NCBI GenBank assembly: GCA_963827935.1
Contig: CAWHCN010000013.1
Span: forward strand, 434,001-498,000
Reading direction: 5' to 3'
Source: DATFNV01 sp963827935
GTDB taxonomy: Bacteria; Planctomycetota; Planctomycetia; Gemmatales; Gemmataceae
Length of the DNA stretch: 64,000 nt
The notes under the pieces were generated by a model. It saw only the letters and a program-made list of their open reading frames with translations, had not been told where the DNA came from and did not search any database. Below are positions 28,607 to 35,851 of the stretch, piece by piece. How positions within the stretch are numbered: the stretch's first letter is position 1; each line of letters opens with the position of its first letter. Made by a program: the position numbers and the translations under genes.

Positions 28607-28794
28607 GAGGCTGATTGCAGCCCAACCGGCGACGACGGACTTCGCCATATGGCGCGCCCCGAAGCAGCTTGTCGCTTCCGAGCGTCGTCAAGAATGGCAG
28701 CGATGTCCTCGGCGAACTTGTCGGCCATCCGCTGACGCGTTCGATGAATTTCCTCGATTGTCGTATCTCGCTTATTCGTCTTGTGAATCATCAT
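28540..28794 (-). CDS. small hypothetical protein, cassette-like (84 aa)
   Basis: ATG 28794 gives MMIHKTNKRDTTIEEIHRTR, QRMADKFAEDIAAILDDARK and RQAASGRAIWRSP: a charged, helical protein like small antitoxins or nuclease-associated proteins. The reading frame continues through the attC-like site, giving an NELLQPTEAATS tail. That gene-plus-attC layout suggests an escaped integron cassette. Confidence 0.5.
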   Translation of the reverse strand: MMIHKTNKRDTTIEEIHRTRQRMADKFAEDIAAILDDARKRQAASGRAIWRSPSSPVGLQSASPNELLQPTEAATSVSQSSTPA

Positions 28795-28845
28795 CCACCA
28801 TTTCCTCGGGCGTGCAGATTATCGGAATCGGAATTCCCTGCAAGC

Positions 28846-28938
28846 GTAGGGTGCGTCAAGCGTACTCGCGCCGACGCACCGGGAGGCTGGAAGGGGCTGG
28901 AACGGTGCGTCGGCGCGAGTACGCTTGACGCACCCTAC
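28846..28938. repeat. perfect 35-bp inverted repeat
   Basis: Arms 28846-28880 and 28904-28938 (GTAGGGTGCGTCAAGCGTAC...) are exact reverse complements separated by 23 bases. Such a perfect long stem suggests recent or actively maintained palindromic element. It begins with the same GTAGGGTG as the 27930 repeat. Confidence 0.85.
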
Positions 28939-28991
28939 AACTACTACGATGTCACCTTTTGTCCCTCTACGATGTCCCCTCTTGCCTTCTT

Positions 28992-29435
28992 CTATGCAGT
29001 TTTGCCTTTTCTCTTTGGCGTGCGGCTCATGGGAATCATCATCTTCGGTGACGCGGGTGCAACCAAGCCTGTGGAACGAGTGTACCACGACTTTCCTTCT
29101 CGAACCCACCGTTCCAAAAAGACTTGCGGTTCCCCTGCCTCGTTTTGCCAAGTCATCTTGCCCAAGGCGAAATCCCGATCTTCGTAGAGGGTGCTCGGCT
29201 CGCCCAGGTGGAGGTTGATCTCCACTTCTTGAATCGTGATCGACCCATGGCTTTCGAGAAACTGCGAGAGTGCGTTCTCATACTGGAAGAACGTGACCGA
29301 GGTTGGCACTCGCCGAATCCGAGGATCGATCATCTGAAAACATCGCTCGAAATCGTGTTGGTTCAGCAGGTCATAGAACAGCCGAATCCTGCGCTTCACG
29401 GAAAAAAACTCCTTGCTCGCGAATTTCGTCTTCAT
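28992..29435 (-). CDS. hypothetical protein (SnoaL/NTF2-like?)
   Basis: ATG 29435 (MKTKFASKEFFSVKRRIRLF) leads to YDLLNQHDFERCFQMIDPRI, FFQYENALSQFLESHGSITI and VFLERWVREGKSWYTRSTGL. The pattern of a helical start and curved sheet with W-x-R is compatible with an NTF2/SnoaL-like fold but this was not searched. Codon use is AT-richer than in its neighbours. Intact. Confidence 0.55.
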   Translation of the reverse strand: MKTKFASKEFFSVKRRIRLFYDLLNQHDFERCFQMIDPRIRRVPTSVTFFQYENALSQFLESHGSITIQEVEINLHLGEPSTLYEDRDFALGKMTWQNEAGEPQVFLERWVREGKSWYTRSTGLVAPASPKMMIPMSRTPKRKGKTA

Positions 29436-29501
29436 TGCCATACCTGGGATTGCTCCCCGGCCCGGCTTTGAGAATCTACGATGGCTCTTTTCCAGCCAAG
29501 G

Positions 29502-30329
29502 TCATTTCTTCCGCCGCGGTTTGCGCGGTGCAGCGGGGCGCTTCGGCGACAACCGAGCTAGATACTGCTGGATCTGTTCCGCGGATAGACCCGCCAAACG
29601 CCTTTCCGGCGGCAGCGACTGTAACACTTCCTGTTGCTCCTCCGGCGTGAGCTTCAGGAAGTGCTCCATATTGTACTGCCGATTGAAATCCTCCATCGTG
29701 AACGACATGGCAAAGCCCTCCCCTTGGAGTCTCTCGAATAACTGCTCGAGCAGCCGGCTCGTCTGCTCCGAGCGACGCTGGTACGGCCCGCCGCCAAACT
29801 CAACCAGGTTCGGCGCGGCGCTGAACAGGTGCAAGGGCGCGTTGTGCGCCTCGCGAGGCAGTTCTCCCGCAACGACGACACGGATCGTGTCCGTGCCCCA
29901 CCGGCAATCATACACGCCCGCCTGAACCCGCTGCCAGGGTAGCTGTCCGGACAGGTTGTGCGGGAAGCGGGCGCACACGGCGTACAGGCCGAACTGGTCC
30001 TCGGGCAACAGTTCCGATGGCGAGCGGCTGACGAGCTTGCGGTAGGCGACGCCCGCCCCGACCAGTTCCTTCATGGCCCAGCCGTCCAGCGCCTCATGAT
30101 GCGACTTAAAGGTCATCAGGTTGTGAGGCCGCAGCCATTCAAGGCCATCGGGCAGGCGGCCAGCGAACCGCCCCCGCCCCCGCCGGACGATCACCACGTC
30201 GAGCAGCTGTTGCTGCGCGGACAGGTCGCGCTCGACCTCGACGGTGAACGGCGAGCCGCTGAAAAAGTCGGTCAGCAGCAGGCCGAACAGCCGGTGCCAG
30301 TCGCGCAGCGCCTCTCGCTCGATCGCCAT
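29502..30329 (-). CDS. hypothetical protein, Rpn/PD-(D/E)XK-like (275 aa)
   Basis: ATG 30329 (MAIEREALRDWHRLFGLLLT). The text SPFTVEVERDLSAQQQLLDV and VIVRRGRG, then HNLMTFKSHHEALDGWAMKE, resembles the acidic and sheet elements of PD-(D/E)XK nucleases in Rpn-like transposase-related proteins. The C-terminus is a proline/lysine-rich tail (SPKRPAAPRKPRRKK). Intact; the 5' region is duplicated at 28035-28510. Function unproven. Confidence 0.55.
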   Translation of the reverse strand: MAIEREALRDWHRLFGLLLTDFFSGSPFTVEVERDLSAQQQLLDVVIVRRGRGRFAGRLPDGLEWLRPHNLMTFKSHHEALDGWAMKELVGAGVAYRKLVSRSPSELLPEDQFGLYAVCARFPHNLSGQLPWQRVQAGVYDCRWGTDTIRVVVAGELPREAHNAPLHLFSAAPNLVEFGGGPYQRRSEQTSRLLEQLFERLQGEGFAMSFTMEDFNRQYNMEHFLKLTPEEQQEVLQSLPPERRLAGLSAEQIQQYLARLSPKRPAAPRKPRRKK

Positions 30330-30670
30330 CGCAGAACCCTCCGTGGATGGCGCCCGATTGTACCCAGCGGCCCGCAATGCTGGTAGGTCGCCGAAGCGCG
30401 ACGAGCCGCCCGTGGCCTTGCCGGCCGGCACCAGCCCCTGGCCTGCCGGAAAAACCTACGACGCCTCCTTCCCGCCTCCTGACGGACCAATTGCGAAACA
30501 CAAAGTTCATGATCCCCACGGCGGGTATCCCACCAATCGTGCGTGATTTGCTGATGCCCCGCGACGATCAGGTCACGCCTGGGGCGGGCCGTCCAATAGC
30601 TGACGAAGCTCGTTTCGATGGTAACGCGTTCGATCGTGGCCCATCTCGCCCGAGGAGTAATTCACGCTGT
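30194..30670. repeat. 477-bp direct duplication, copy 2
   Basis: Counterpart of 28035-28510, continuing into the intact 29502-30329 gene. The PIN 5' module inside it (30513-30670) has lost its start codon (ATG to ACG at about 30638). Confidence 0.8.
30513..30670 (-). pseudogene. PIN-toxin 5' module, copy 2 (no start codon)
   Basis: The text matches copy 1 (IETSFVSYWTARPS-type) but the ATG is changed to ACG, so no PIN fragment can be started at the usual place. The upstream sequence is the same as in the other copies. Confidence 0.55.
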
Positions 30671-30784
30671 CCCTTTTGGCGGCCCTGTCCCTTTTGGCGG
30701 CCCCCCTTTGCGCCCTCCCCTTTCGAGCTAAGTCTGGACTCGGCTTCCGGACCATTTTATGGTCACATTTGCCTTCAACCGTCG

Positions 30785-31063
30785 TTATCGGTTCGCGAAC
30801 CAAGCTTGAACAACGCGACGTGCCCGCCCTTGCTCTCCCTCGACAATACGCTCGTCATCGGGCTCATATTGGACGAGTAGGTTCTCATCCGATTGCACCG
30901 CATCGTACACCTGCAGGGCGAGGAAGTTCTCCGGGTCGGCGAGTCGTTCGATCAGCAAGGGTAGGATTTCCGAGCCCATCGCGATCAGCGCGTCGTATTC
31001 TCTCTCGACCGCCCTCGTGTGTGGGTCCGAGCTGATGGCTAGCCTCGATTTCCACGGTACCAA
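30785..31063 (-). CDS. hypothetical protein, 5'-truncated by the transposon
   Basis: The frame reads RLAISSDPHTRAVEREYDAL, EILPLLIERLADPENFLALQ and DERIVEGEQGRARRVVQAWF to the stop at 30785. The N-terminus comes from the transposon end (31039-31056), so the native start is lost. The remaining HEAT-like helical pattern with conserved acidic loops looks genuine. Function unknown. Confidence 0.5.
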   Translation of the reverse strand: MVPWKSRLAISSDPHTRAVEREYDALIAMGSEILPLLIERLADPENFLALQVYDAVQSDENLLVQYEPDDERIVEGEQGRARRVVQAWFANR

Positions 31064-33079
31064 GTTCGGTTAACAAAAGCGACATGTGAGGTCAGGAAAA
31101 GCGGATGACCAGGCGCTTGTCGCCGAACCAGGGCATGGGGGTTGGTTCGTCCGCGAGTTGCGACGCGACGAGGTAGGGATTGTGTGCCCGCTTGTCCATG
31201 GCAATGACGACTTCGTGTTCCAGAACCTCGACGGTCGCCGACACGTCCAGCAGGTTGCGGAAGATCTTCTTGGCCGTGGCTTGCTGGTACTCCCGGCCAA
31301 TCCGGTTGGCCAGCAGGCGATACAGGGCACTGGCCATGAGGGTGATCTGCAGGTCGAAGTCCACCTTCATACCGATCATGGACGACAGGGCATCGATGTG
31401 AAAGAACTGGATGGCCTCGGAGATGCCGTTCTCGATGAGCATGCGTTGGGCATACCGGGTCACCAGGGTCGGGCAACCGGACTGGAAGTTGTTGGTCAGG
31501 AGGATGGTCGGCTCCTCGTGGCCGAGATCGATGACGGTGATTTGCCGCACCTGGCCCGTATAGCCGGGGAGCGACACGCGTTCGTCCAGGACACGGGGTG
31601 TGCGGAAGGCGCGGGTCAGGGAGGGCAAGGTGATACGCCGCCAGGCCGAGGCGGGGAGGCTCCAGATGCGGCCGAGCATCGAGCGCGTGCGGCGTCGGAG
31701 AGTCAGGAAACGGATGCCGCGCTGGTTCAACTGGTGCAGGTGTTCGTAGGTGGTCAGTTGCGAATCGAAGACCAGTTCGCGGGGCGGACTGCCGGTGCGT
31801 TCTTGCCAGAAGTCGGCGAAGCGGAGGATCTCGGCCGCCTTCTGGTCTTTGGGGATACCGGCGTGGGCGTAGCAGAGGACGCGGGCGGCGGCATCGCGGG
31901 CCAGGAACACCAGGACGCCCTGTTGGGCACGGCTGCGGCTGGAAATATAGTGTTTTTCCAGCGGTTCTTCCTGAGTGTTGGCGGGCACGGAGTGGAAGTC
32001 GAGATCGAGGGAATCGCCGAGCGGCAGACCGGCCCGCCGCACCTCGTCGAACCAGGCAGCCATGAGGCGGACTACGGCCCGGTGATCGACGCGCGAACTA
32101 TAGCTGGCCAGATAGGAGCGTTTGGGCACGACATTGAGGCCGGCGAACAGGGCGATGCCCTGGTCGCAAACCAGGTCCATGACGTGACTCTTGCGTTCGG
32201 TGCCGACGAGCTTGAGGGCCAGCAGACTCCGCAGGGCCTGCTCGGCGGGAATCATCTGCGAACCGGGGAGGTCGGCCTGACGCAGCACTTCCGCCAGGCG
32301 GATGTTGTGCAGGAGCGGCACGAAGAAGAAGAGGCCGCCGAGGCGGGTGCGGAAGGAGCGCGGTTCCAGGCTCAAGGCGCGCACGTCGGCGGTGGCCTGG
32401 GTTCCCGGTCGAGTCGCCGCGGGACGTTCGTCATCGAGGCGGCGCGGTAAGCGGGCGAAGCCTTCCTCGCGCAACAGGACGGCGAGGGCATTGATACTGA
32501 TGGTGTGTCCGGCCTGGGCCAGTTCGCGCTGGATGTCGTAGACGGAGAGATTGCGTTTGCGCATGGCCACGACGAGTTCGCGGACTCGATCACGGACGGG
32601 GGCGAAGCGTGGCCCATGCTGGACGGACTGGAAGAAGCGGATTTGCTTGTCGGGGTCATGGCGGAACTGGTGGCAGAGGACGCGGAAGGAACCGGGCGAG
32701 TAGCCGAAGCGGCGGGCGACCTCGAGGGAAGGGCTGCCCTCGAGGAAGTAGGCGCGGAAGGCCTCGTATTGTCGGTGGAGGGGGTTTTCGGGAGCGAGGA
32801 AGAAGTCGGCCAGCGGCGTTAAGCCATTACGAGTAGTGGTAGTCATATCCAGCAGATGCTACGCCTGGAAGGCGCAGCTGGCAAGCAGCTGCGCAGTGCC
32901 AGGCGGAATTCCGGGAAATCGTGGGATAATTCGCTCAAGGCGAGAATCCCTCGGAGGAGTTGACGAATGTACAAGAGGATTTAAGTCATCGCAACGGTTA
33001 ACGAAGACGGCGAAAAACAGCCGGTTTTGCTGAATTTGATGCGTTAGAGGGGAAAAATCCTCGTGGAAATCGAGGCTAG
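31039..33079 (-). mobile_element. IS4-like insertion sequence with 18-bp terminal inverted repeats
   Basis: CTAGCCTCGATTTCCACG at 31039-31056 is exactly repeated in inverted orientation at 33062-33079. The 2041-bp interval contains one intact transposase gene (31092-32846). No target-site duplication could be read with certainty. Confidence 0.8.
31092..32846 (-). CDS. IS4-like DDE transposase with N-terminal HTH (584 aa)
   Basis: An N-terminal helix-turn-helix region (SPSLEVARRFGYSPGSFRVL; DIQRELAQAGHTISINALAV) is followed by an RNase H-like DDE domain with GDSLDLDFHSVPAN (Asp) and RELVFDSQLTTYEHLHQLNQ. The Y-2xR-3xE-type block is RYAQRMLIENGISEAIQFFH. Intact over 1.75 kb, unlike the transposases at 9.5 and 13.3 kb, so it may be active. 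The exact IS family (IS4, IS1380 or ISNCY) is unsure. Confidence 0.8.
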   Translation of the reverse strand: MTTTTRNGLTPLADFFLAPENPLHRQYEAFRAYFLEGSPSLEVARRFGYSPGSFRVLCHQFRHDPDKQIRFFQSVQHGPRFAPVRDRVRELVVAMRKRNLSVYDIQRELAQAGHTISINALAVLLREEGFARLPRRLDDERPAATRPGTQATADVRALSLEPRSFRTRLGGLFFFVPLLHNIRLAEVLRQADLPGSQMIPAEQALRSLLALKLVGTERKSHVMDLVCDQGIALFAGLNVVPKRSYLASYSSRVDHRAVVRLMAAWFDEVRRAGLPLGDSLDLDFHSVPANTQEEPLEKHYISSRSRAQQGVLVFLARDAAARVLCYAHAGIPKDQKAAEILRFADFWQERTGSPPRELVFDSQLTTYEHLHQLNQRGIRFLTLRRRTRSMLGRIWSLPASAWRRITLPSLTRAFRTPRVLDERVSLPGYTGQVRQITVIDLGHEEPTILLTNNFQSGCPTLVTRYAQRMLIENGISEAIQFFHIDALSSMIGMKVDFDLQITLMASALYRLLANRIGREYQQATAKKIFRNLLDVSATVEVLEHEVVIAMDKRAHNPYLVASQLADEPTPMPWFGDKRLVIRFS

Positions 33080-33664
33080 GCCACCGCTAAACCAATTATC
33101 CTTCCAGGCGCTGAAGGCCGTTTCAAATGCAGCCCGTACCTTGGCGGGGGCCTCCGCCAGCTGGCTATGCAGCAGATGTTTCTGGGCTACCGACAAATAG
33201 GACTTCGCGAGTCTTTCTTTCATGATAGCCTCGGCGGCAGCCGCGAGCGGGACGGGCAGGGTCCGCCCCCTGGTGTAAAACGCCAGCACGCGCCCATACT
33301 GGCCTCCTGTGAGTTCGTTCAGGCCGTGCTGGATACGCAGGTCGGGTCCGCATTTTGACTCCCAGCGCGGCCCGTGCCCGGGCCCGGAGATGGAGCCATG
33401 TGTCATGGCCGACGTCGAGTGGCCCCAAGCCGCGATGCGGCCGTTTCCCGAGCGCGCAAACCCGTACCCACGGTGGAAGGCGTCGAAATGGGCCAGCGCG
33501 CCGCCAGGCCAAATCCAGCGGTTCGTCAACCCCACCGTCCAGGCAATGCAATTGTACGCCCAGGTGGCGTTGTCGGTAACGACGGCTTGGTTGACGTTGA
33601 GGTTAGGGAAGTAGCCCCGGAATCGCTGCTGCTCCGCAGGAGTCATATGGCGCGCCATGGGCAT
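33044..33664 (-). CDS. DUF7689-like protein
   Basis: ATG 33664 (MPMARHMTPAEQQRFRGYFP). Conserved text WAYNCIAWTVGLTNRWIWPG, STSAMTHGSISGPGHGPRWE and SKCGPDLRIQHGLNEL matches a Cys/His-containing family resembling small papain-like or peptidase folds. The last about 10 residues (ASISTRIFPL) come from the transposon end, so the natural C-terminus may be cut. In frame upstream is a PIN 5' module. Confidence 0.65.
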   Translation of the reverse strand: MPMARHMTPAEQQRFRGYFPNLNVNQAVVTDNATWAYNCIAWTVGLTNRWIWPGGALAHFDAFHRGYGFARSGNGRIAAWGHSTSAMTHGSISGPGHGPRWESKCGPDLRIQHGLNELTGGQYGRVLAFYTRGRTLPVPLAAAAEAIMKERLAKSYLSVAQKHLLHSQLAEAPAKVRAAFETAFSAWKDNWFSGGLASISTRIFPL

Positions 33665-33716
33665 CTCCGCACAAGCGAGGCAATTCACCGGCCGACAGTC
33701 TCTCAACAGCCAACTC

Positions 33717-33822
33717 ACGATCAGGTCACGGCTGGGGCGGGCAGACAAATAGCTGACGAAGCTCGTTTCGATGGTAACGCGTTCGATCATGGCCCATCTC
33801 GCCCGAGGAGTAATTCACGCTG
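33717..33822 (-). pseudogene. PIN-toxin 5' module, copy 3
   Basis: Minus strand from 33790: MIERVTIETSFVSYLSARPS then RDLIVS, after which it is fused in frame to sequence leading into the DUF7689-like gene. The PIN similarity stops after about 26 residues. Confidence 0.55.
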
Positions 33823-33864
33823 TCCACTTCGCGCCCCTCCTTTGCGCCCTCTGGAGAAGCTGGA

Positions 33865-34284
33865 TCAGAGTGACGAGAGCGGCACGATGAACGAAAAGTG
33901 CGATTGAAGGCTGGTGATTCCCCGGTCTGCCGTGATGACCTCACACGATTCTCGTTCAGCAAGTGCGATGTACAGGCAGTCGTACAGGGCAACGCGGTAG
34001 CGGGAGGCGATGTCGCCGGCCCGCGGCATCAGGGGGAGATAGGGATGCAGGGCGGGAATGTCGGCACCGATACAAGCGTAGAGCGTCTTCGCCTCACCTG
34101 CGTTGATCCTTTTGGTTCGCTCGGCTTTCAGGAGGGCGTTGAAGACTTCGGCCGGGAAGATGGTGGGGGCGAGGAGTTCGTGAACGGCATTGCGAGCATC
34201 ATCCCGCAGCTGCATCGCCTTTGCGGAATCCTTCTCTGGTAATACCCAGGGCAACGCGGCCGATGCATCCAGCACGTATTTCAT
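33865..34284 (-). CDS. VapC-type PIN-domain toxin
   Basis: 139 aa. The PIN acidic residues appear in MKYVLDASAALPWVLPE (Asp), LLAPTIFPAEVFNALLKAER (Glu) and RYRVALYDCLYIALAERES (Asp) with EVITADRGI (Asp). VapC toxins are Mg2+-dependent endoribonucleases. ATG 34284 overlaps the antitoxin stop by four bases, so the pair is translationally coupled. Intact. Confidence 0.88.
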   Translation of the reverse strand: MKYVLDASAALPWVLPEKDSAKAMQLRDDARNAVHELLAPTIFPAEVFNALLKAERTKRINAGEAKTLYACIGADIPALHPYLPLMPRAGDIASRYRVALYDCLYIALAERESCEVITADRGITSLQSHFSFIVPLSSL

Positions 34285-34484
34285 TCTTCGTCACGAACTT
34301 CGCGGATGAGATCGGCGGAAATGTTCATGTCGCCGTACTTCCGGCGCAGTTCCGCGGTGATCTTCTCGGCCCTGGCACGGACGCGGCCGTAGACTTCCGG
34401 ATCGAGGGCCTTGCCCGTGAGCACGTGCTCATTCACGGCTTCTTCGTCGGCTTGCTGCTCCGTGATGGTCTCTGTCGTTTTCAT
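34281..34484 (-). CDS. VapB-like antitoxin
   Basis: 67 aa, acidic and charged (MKTTETITEQQADEEAVNEH; ITAELRRKYGDMNISADLIR). It precedes and overlaps the VapC-type gene, the standard antitoxin position. The N-terminal part may bind DNA and the C-terminal part the toxin; sequence alone does not show this. Confidence 0.75.
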   Translation of the reverse strand: MKTTETITEQQADEEAVNEHVLTGKALDPEVYGRVRARAEKITAELRRKYGDMNISADLIREVRDEE

Positions 34485-34554
34485 GGCGTTCTCCTATGCG
34501 TCCAGTGTAACGACAATCCTACTGGACAGGAAGTTCAAATCGCGTCGTGGGAAC

Positions 34555-34650
34555 GTCTTCGGGTGGAAGTGCGCCTGGTGGCGGCCACGAACCGTGACCT
34601 GGCGCAGATGGCCGACGACGGCCGCTTCCGCAGCCACCTCCGTACCCCAC
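34555..34650 (+). pseudogene. remnant of a sigma-54 activator AAA+ domain
   Basis: The plus strand reads WERLRVEVRLVAATNRDLAQ then MADDGRFRSHL, matching the RVDVRLVAATNRDL...GRFR segment of NtrC-type activators. Only about 30 residues remain; it sits next to PIN module copy 4. Confidence 0.5.
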
Positions 34651-34786
34651 CAATCGTGCGTGATTTGCTGATGCCCCGCGACGATCAGGTCACGGCTGGG
34701 GCGGGCAGTCCAATAGCTCACGAAGCTCGTTTCGATGTACACGCGCTCGATCATGGCCCATCTCGCCCGAGGAGTAATTCACGCTG
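34644..34786 (-). pseudogene. PIN-toxin 5' module, copy 4
   Basis: Minus strand from 34754: MIERVYIETSFVSYWTARPS, RDLIVAGHQQITHDWW, then a change into the reverse complement of the sigma-54 activator fragment. Similarity to PIN ends after about 36 residues. Confidence 0.55.
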
Positions 34787-34804
34787 GCCCCTTTCGCCCC
34801 TATT

Positions 34805-35134
34805 CTACCGCACCTCCACGACCTTGGTCCCGGCAGCAATGGCCTGCAGGAGTTGGGGAAGAATGCTATCGAATGCGGCGAACAAAGCAGCGTTGCGGCA
34901 GTTCCCCAAGCGGACCCATACTAACGGCGGGCCGTTCGGATCCGCTCCGGACAGGTGAAAGAAATCCTCATCTTTGCTGACGATCACGTAGGCGTTGGCC
35001 GCGGCATAGTTCCAAATCTCCTGGTCCGTGGCCCGATCCATTCCGCAATCCGCCACATGGCTCGCTTGCAAACCATGGGATCGCAGATGCCGGACCAGTC
35101 CGACGGGAAGTTGATTGTCGATGAGGTAGTTCAT
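34805..35134 (-). CDS. DUF5615-family PIN-like toxin
   Basis: ATG 35134 (MNYLIDNQLPVGLVRHLRSH). The PIN-like motifs are the first Asp in LIDNQLP, then ASHVADCGMDRATDQEIWNY and AYVIVSKDEDFFHLSG (paired Asp). DUF5615 proteins are toxins usually encoded with DUF433 antitoxins, as here, with a four-base stop-start overlap (35131-35134). Intact. Confidence 0.85.
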   Translation of the reverse strand: MNYLIDNQLPVGLVRHLRSHGLQASHVADCGMDRATDQEIWNYAAANAYVIVSKDEDFFHLSGADPNGPPLVWVRLGNCRNAALFAAFDSILPQLLQAIAAGTKVVEVR

Positions 35135-35367
35135 GCGGATTGCAATACCACATGATCGGTTTGGCGGGCCGCATATTCCAGGCACGCCAGGATGTCATCA
35201 CCTTCGAGGGAAGGGTAATCGCTCAGGATTTCGGCGTGGTCGGCCCCGGCGCTAAGAAGCTCCAGGACATCCACCACTCGCATCCGCGTTCCACGCAGGC
35301 AAGGCCGACCACCGCACTTGCCCGGTTCGATCGTGATGCGTTTGAGCAGATCGGCTTTATCGGTCAT
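35131..35367 (-). CDS. DUF433 antitoxin
   Basis: ATG 35367 (MTDKADLLKRITIEPGKCGG). The DUF433 signature is RITIEPGKCGGRPCLRGTRM with VLELLSAGADHAEILSDYPS and DILACLEYAA, a winged-helix fold. It is the upstream partner of the DUF5615 toxin. An in-frame ATG at 35388 would add a short N-terminus. Confidence 0.85.
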   Translation of the reverse strand: MTDKADLLKRITIEPGKCGGRPCLRGTRMRVVDVLELLSAGADHAEILSDYPSLEGDDILACLEYAARQTDHVVLQSA

Positions 35368-35476
35368 GATTCTCTCCTGTTCCGTCATTCTACTTCGCCA
35401 CCGATTGAAGAACCGGACAAAAGGACATCCATGTTTTCGAGTCCGTGACAAGATGGCCGTCCCGTTTCCCGTCTTA

Positions 35477-35590
35477 GGGCCTTCGGAAACAATGACGCGG
35501 AGCCCAACGCGCCAGCAAGGCGTATGGCCATTCGCCCTTGCTGGCGCGTCGGGCTCGCCAATCGTGCCTCATTCTTTCCGAAGGCTCTTA
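35477..35590. repeat. palindromic repeat (AGCCCGACGCGCCAGC family)
   Basis: Inner arms AGCCCAACGCGCCAGCAAGG and CCTTGCTGGCGCGTCGGGCT-like text (35501-35555) sit in outer arms GGCCTTCGGAAA/TTTCCGAAGGCT. The same family occurs at 46141-46200. Confidence 0.7.
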
Positions 35591-35815
35591 GGCCTCTTCG
35601 AGCTCCTTCAGCGTTTGGCCATCTTCCCTACTGTAATTCGACTCCCGACCCCATGCTTCTTCCCCACGGCGGGTATCCCACCAATCGTGCGTGATTTGCT
35701 GATGCCCCGCGACGATCAGGGCACGGCTGGGGCGGGCAGTCCAATAGCTGACGAAGCTCGTTTCGATGGTAACGCGTTCGATCATGGCCCATCTCGCCCG
35801 AGGAGTAATTCACGA
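35588..35815 (-). pseudogene. PIN-toxin 5' module, copy 5
   Basis: Minus strand from 35785: MIERVTIETSFVSYWTARPS, RALIVAGHQQITHDWWDTRR, G, then EEAWGRESNYSREDGQTLKE and a stop. The PIN match stops at about residue 41, and the tail to 35588 may be a rearranged end. The upstream about 35 bases match the other four copies. Confidence 0.55.
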
Positions 35816-35851
35816 TGGCCACTTTGCGCCCCCACCTTTTCATCATCCTTG

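Noticed and set aside
31086..32450. A 454-codon plus-strand frame
   Set aside because: Antisense to the intact transposase at 31092-32846.
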